Source of the DNA: Azolla caroliniana
Taxonomy: Eukaryota > Polypodiophyta
Length of the DNA stretch: 64,000 bases
Reading direction: 5' to 3'
NCBI GenBank assembly: GCA_043228905.1
Contig: JBHGNT010000001.1
Location: 7,378,001 to 7,442,000, forward strand
Shown here piece by piece: positions 59,801-64,000 of this stretch. The translations under genes were made by a program, and so were the position numbers. The notes under the pieces are model-generated. The model saw only the letters and a list, made by a program, of their open reading frames with translations. It did no database searches and was not told the DNA's origin. Each line of letters begins with the position of its first letter. The first letter of the stretch is position 1.

Positions 59801-62800
59801 TATGGGTTATATGGTCCTCGAGAGGAAGCTCGCTATATGTTCATGTGTTTGTACAACATGAAAGGAGAGTGCCACATAAAGTCTCTTATTGTCTCTAGAT
59901 GGTGCTTTTTTGTTGCATATTTTCGTTTCAATCTATCTTTGGCTGCTTGTACCATGGAAAATTTTGCCAAGAGTGCACACAAATGTAATTATCTTCTTCA
60001 AAGAAGGATATCCAAGGTTGAAAGGCATTCCATTTGAGTTCATTGACTACTTCAGCTTGACCCTTTTTTGGCTGTTGTGTAGGTTGTTGACTTATGGCTA
60101 ATCGAGTTCAATGTTTACCTCCTTTTTATAACTTCCACTTGTCCGGTTTCTTTAACTTAACTTTGAATTGTAAAAAACATAGCATGAAAACCCCCCGAAA
60201 TTGCAAGCAGAAACTCTAAATGCAGCAATTAGCCCTGGAAGACAGAAACTGTAAAATGCAACAAGAAATGAAAGAAAGAAAGAAAGAAAGAAAGAAAGAA
60301 ATATGAACATCTACTAGAGGGCAATATTGTCCAATGAGACAATCATGTTATTTATATGGGTGAATTCATGTAAACTGTTCCAAAACAAAAATAAAAGCTT
60401 TAGGTTTCCTAAAGCTCCACAATCATGATCTTAATGTGTGTGGTGCATTGATTTTTGAGATAGTTTACAAGCATGGAGTGCATAGCTAATGTGTATGGGT
60501 AGTGTTGATTGGATTTTGTATTCAAGGTTGGTGCAGTGAAAGGACATTATGACAAAGTTTAAGAATTATATTTGGGTGTCCACATTGGACTGGACATGAT
60601 GAACAATCTCCATTGTAGTTTTCATTGCTTTTCTTGATTGATGGTGATTCCTCAACATGTTATTGGAGCTAAGGAACTATGGAAGGAATTAGTGATGTAC
60701 TATTGTTGTTGCAACCCACATCCTAATATAACATTTGGTTTTCTCATCCTTTTGAAGCTTGAGCAAGATTTGCCAAAACGGTCTTGGGTCAGCCGTGTTC
60801 ACCATTTATTGAATGGGGATGAAGTCTGTATAGTGGGTATCATACTTCTCTGTGATGTAGGTGAAAGTTACACAAATTGTGCCTTGCATTCAATCTAATC
60901 TTCACACATTACAAAATTTTTAGCTCTATAAATGCTAAGTTCTTGTCTTGCCTCGATCTGCAGTTGGGAATAGAAAACTTTGGTTTGCCCTATTGCTTTG
61001 CGATTCCTATGGGGCATGTTGATGTTCATGTACCTTGGTTTTTGTATGAAGTTCATGAAATGATCTTTGTAGCAGGCTATCTTTGGGAGAAATGACTCCC
61101 CTGGGCCGATCACATTTTTTGGGGAAACCTCGATTTTTGTGAAGTTCATGAAATGATCTTTGTAGTAGGCCAGCTATAGAGGCAGTAGCTCCCGTGGTGT
61201 GAAGATTGGTTTTGTATAAAGTTATTGAAATGATCTTTGTAGCAGGCCATCTTTGTGGTAAGTGGCTCACTTAGTGTGAGCCCCGTCTCTTCGATATAGA
61301 GCTGCCATAGAGATTGCTGCAATATCTTGTTACTTTCATCATGTTGGAGAGGTGTACAATATCGAAAGGGTGGCATGTTCTCAGTATTGAGGCAATTGTT
61401 GTTGATCTACTTCATCAACTGTGAGTACTATGATCCTTCTTTGAGTTTTATTGTTGTCATTTGCTTCCATGCTTCAAACATCTTATGTATAATTCTCTGA
61501 GATGGCATGGTTTCAATCCGGTTGATGAGGTTCATTGTCTGGAATAATGCCACTGCCGTCATGTGGGATGCTTCCAACTGAGCATGGATGATCTCATGTA
61601 GGATGGATGCTTTGCTATGTAAAATTTGTGTCAGAATCATGATTTGTGGATGCTCTATTTGTGTCCACATAACATGGGGAGGCTTGGAGGTAATATGGTG
61701 AAACAGTACATGAGGGCAAGAGTGATCATGGTGTCAAATAACCAAATAACCATACTTTAGTATTGGGCTCTTGGAAGTGTGCTTGGTGGCATGGTCCTTC
61801 TAGCTTGGCTAGAGCTGCATATCCTTGAGTGAGTTGATCTTTAGTGGCTTGGTTTATAGAGAAGCTTTCAGATTCTTGTAAATGTGACTCCTATATATAG
61901 AGAGGAATCCACTTCTTCAACTTGTCCTCTTGATAGCCTATAGGGGAAAAATAACTTATTTGTGAGTCTGCGCAGATTTGTGGAAGATCATGGCCTTATT
62001 CTTTTCTAGTTTTATTGTGAGCTCTTTTTTGCATCAAAATCCATGTAAGGCATTGGGATGATTTTGTAGATCTGTATAAGACCTAGAGACCAAGAACATA
62101 AAGAAGAATGTGAACATGTATATCTAATATGTCAACTCTTTTGCTGCTGTCACGTGTGTTGTTTGCTACCTCATTGATATAGAGTTTGAAGACGGTATGG
62201 GAGAGTGGGCATTCTTGTTTCACACCAATGGTGCTTGTGATAACCTTCAAAGCCCCCTAGAAGCCTAACTTGTCCTGACACTTTCTCATATAATGGACAT
62301 ATACCCCATGCCATGTTAGGATGAATTTTGGGTGCACAGAGTCTTTGTGGGAGATGTTCTCTTATGACATTATCAGATGCCTTGTAAAAATCTACAAAGC
62401 ATCAATACAATCACATGTTTTGCACCTTTCTAGGATTTGGTTGGCGGTAGAGTACGCTCTCCTAAATCTTGCTTGGCTTTGTGCTCGTATCTCTATTGAC
62501 CTGGGTGTAAGTGTTGACTACTTCTCTATAAAATTTGGCCAGTGTGTGGTCAATTGTGACAGTTAAATAATTCCTTGGTTGGAAGGGGTCCTCTCACTTA
62601 TGAACATGCACGATCATGCACATGGTCCACTTATTGGAATGTCCTCAAACAAGGCCCTAGTGAAAATGTGTGCAAGGATTGGGAGAACTGTACTTACTGC
62701 ATATATGAGGTGCTTGCATTGTAGTCCTGTGTAGTCAGAAAACCTTGTATGAGCTGAAGGTGGAGGAAGCAGGGCAAGTCTTTGAGGATTGTGGTAGAGG

Positions 62801-63076
62801 GGGCTGGTGAGGGACATTATACAATCTTTCTGCTTAAAAATGCCAGAATTGTGGTTCCTTGATTGGAGCCAGGTTATGGGGTTTTTTGATACGTTGTTAG
62901 GTAGAGTCTGAGTGTTTGCTTATGAAGAGGTGGTATAAATTCCAATATTGTGCTTCCTCAAAAGAATGTCTTTTTTGCCTCATAATAGTTTGCACTTGCT
63001 TGTGAGCTATTTGTTGTGTAAACACATCTCTTTTGGTTCAGGCATATTTCCATGGAGGTTATGTGATAAAAAAAGC

Positions 63077-63141
<65 letters not shown>

Positions 63142-63305
63142 AGCCCAGATGGATGTAGCTCAGTTGGTAAGATTGTTCAATGGAGACCAGAAGAAGGTCA
63201 TGTTTTCAAAACCTACATTCCCCAGTGGCATCAACTAAATTAAGAGAATTTATATGGAGTGATAGAGGCGAGAAAGATAGACCTTGAACCCAAGGCTTAG
63301 GATTA

Positions 63306-63342
<37 letters not shown>

Positions 63343-64000
63343 AAGCCACAGGTGCCAAGTTTTCTCTGGCGAAACAGATTGGGCTTAAATTGGTTAATCA
63401 TAAATGGCTCGAAGACTGGTAAAATTGCATAAAAGCAAGGTGCATTTGATTATCGGCATATGATGTTTTTATTTAACCGGAATTTCCTTGGATGGTTTGG
63501 CAGTTTGAAATCATGGTCAATCTTGTCTGAAGAGGATTATATGAAGAGGTATTTTTTCATTGTCGAAGATTTGTTTGCATTGATGATAATAGTGCTGATT
63601 CCAACTGATCTATGATGCCGTCTCTTTCAATTTTTGTAGTGGTGTGGAAGCTGAACTGCTGGAGGCAGAGGCTAAGGATTCTGAGGATAATGGAAGCAGT
63701 AGAGTTGAGGCAACAAGTGAGCATCGAATAAGCAATATAGCTGCTGGAGTTTGTGAATCCGGAAAACAGGAGTTTGTGTCCACTAATAGAGTGGCAGTTA
63801 ATGGAACTTTAAATTCATCTGGGGTTGAGGCCTCTAAGTCCATGCCTGCTCGATGTGTAGAAGTTCTGGTGCAGGATCTGATAAGTGATGCACAAACAGT
63901 CAAGTATGAGGTTGACACTACTGTTGCTGAAAATATGCTCATTGATGACGAAAGTGGAAACTTCCATAGAGGAGATCCAGCTAGGAGGCATCCTATTTCT
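56882..64000 (+). CDS. Tandem BRCT-domain protein, At4g02110-like (5' part, runs off the right edge)
   Basis: Exons 56882-56977, 57146-57238, 57893-57997, 59027-59128, 59507-59591, 63352-63418, 63504-63548 and 63640 to beyond 64000, all GT..AG and phase-matched; 318 codons are visible. The start gccATGGct has good context. BRCT1 (about 14-98): FSGLRFLLSGFDPDT, CTHVVVSKSVIWDDPICEIA, VTEIWVSDCLEIG. BRCT2 (about 110-190): DDLVVCLTGYQSQAR, FSKPLVAISVTHLVCYKFEG, LKLVNHKWLEDC. The linker VVYRPLRNLEGIPGS and, after BRCT2, YMKSGVEAELLEAEAKDSED follow the order of Arabidopsis At4g02110, then an acidic Ser-rich region begins. Paired BRCTs bind phosphopeptides in DNA-damage and chromatin complexes; the partner is unknown. 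Intron 5 is 3.76 kb and holds a LINE relic and repeats. Confidence 0.88.
58190..58620. repeat. Nested tandem repeats (about 81 bp unit) in BRCT intron 3
   Basis: The unit agagaaatatagatgtctta, continuing through ttactagatataagagatgg to tgcagtgtctagattt, is repeated at about 58321 and 58402. Partial copies begin near 58240 and 58515. A longer unit starting agaatctggaccgatagaca recurs at about 58197 and 58469. Copies are nearly identical, so the array is young. Confidence 0.9.
58800..58965. repeat. Two-copy duplication, about 120 bp period, in BRCT intron 3
   Basis: tttcacagaataactaaag at about 58805 and 58925, each followed by gagagtt.tatttaa. Confidence 0.75.
60269..60301. repeat. (GAAA)n microsatellite in BRCT intron 5
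   Basis: About eight perfect GAAA units. Confidence 0.95.
61005..61268. repeat. Three-copy tandem repeat in BRCT intron 5
   Basis: gaaatgatctttgtag followed by caggc or taggc occurs at about 61056, 61148 and 61227, each preceded by gttcatgaa or gttattgaa and followed by ctatcttt, cagctata or catcttt. Confidence 0.8.
61430..62880 (-). mobile_element. LINE reverse-transcriptase relic, antisense in BRCT intron 5
   Basis: On the minus strand, in transcript order: TGLQCKHLIYAV with LPILAHIFTRALFEDIP near 62730-62630, matching the 'P.GLQaEHLiY....LaHiFnraL..g.P' block before the reverse transcriptase palm. KVITSTIGVKQECPLSHTVF with KLYINEV follows at 62250-62170 (canonical GVRQGCPLSPTLF.LYIDDL). 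ELTIKLEKNKAMI lies at about 62020-61985 (canonical '..vN..KtkamvF'). Frames change between blocks and the YADD box is not readable, so the copy is inactive. It could also be a Penelope- or RTE-like element; the clade cannot be fixed by eye. Confidence 0.72.
63076..63137. repeat. (GA)n microsatellite
   Basis: About 30 perfect GA units immediately upstream of the SINE. A second GA run lies at 63309-63338, just after it and close to the acceptor of BRCT exon 6. Confidence 0.95.
63146..63300 (+). mobile_element. tRNA-derived SINE copy at the end of BRCT intron 5
   Basis: ggatgtagctcagttggtaa holds a perfect RNA polymerase III A box (TAGCTCAGTTGG, 63156-63167). ggtcatgttttcaaaaccta is a weakened B box region. 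The body gtggcatcaactaaattaag and tatggagtgatagaggcgag matches the 44.1 kb copy. GA repeats lie on both sides. The element ends only about 50 bases before the exon 6 acceptor at 63351. Confidence 0.75.

Noticed and set aside
63146-63220. Functional tRNA gene
   Set aside because: The A box is perfect, but the B box is degraded and the acceptor and anticodon stems do not pair; the downstream body is shared with other SINE copies.

Overview
The window looks like nuclear DNA of a land plant, most likely a homosporous fern. It is AT-rich and gene-poor, with spliceosomal introns of up to about 3.8 kb. It has plant-specific families (DUF936, an ALS1/ABCB27-type transporter, a large intronless PLS-class PPR gene whose repeats read like fern PPRs) and a fragment of plastid atpE. 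The fern assignment is inference from PPR style and genome texture. No sequence search was possible.

Layout: (1) 1-1.7 kb, plus strand: a three-exon Elongin-B-like ubiquitin-fold gene. (2) 3-20 kb: gene graveyard and repeats, with PPR relics at 4.8-5.9, 9.4-9.7 and 12.0-13.1 kb, non-LTR retrotransposon pieces, microsatellites, local tandem duplications and a long foldback at 17.3-17.6 kb. (3) 20.2-22.6 kb, plus strand: a second Elongin-B-like gene whose three coding exons have the same lengths as the first. (4) 25.4-28.2 kb, minus strand: an 800-residue PPR frame followed by a decayed, frameshifted DYW tail. (5) 28.9-29.07 kb: a plastid atpE fragment. (6) 30.3-36.9 kb, minus strand: a complete half-size ABC transporter of the ALS1/ABCB27 type, for which I could place 17 coding exons giving 646 residues. 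(7) 37-48 kb: gene-free DNA with a LINE 3' end, a 600 bp solo LTR with TG..CA ends and a possible target duplication, and two adjacent tRNA-derived SINE copies. (8) 48.4-52.8 kb, plus strand: a four-exon DUF936 gene with a coding minisatellite. (9) 56.9 kb to the right edge, plus strand: the first eight coding exons of a tandem-BRCT protein like Arabidopsis At4g02110, with an E2F-type site in its leader and a LINE reverse-transcriptase relic plus a SINE in or near its fifth intron.

The genes do not form an operon or pathway. They are independent nuclear genes: a predicted ubiquitin-fold adaptor (two copies), organelle RNA metabolism (PPR), vacuolar transport/aluminium tolerance (ALS1-like), a possible microtubule-associated factor (DUF936) and chromatin/DNA-damage signalling (BRCT). 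The clearest themes beyond the genes are the matched Elongin-B pair, the eroding PPR-DYW family, a shared SINE family beside GA/CT tracts, and many tandem duplications with periods of roughly 55-460 bp.
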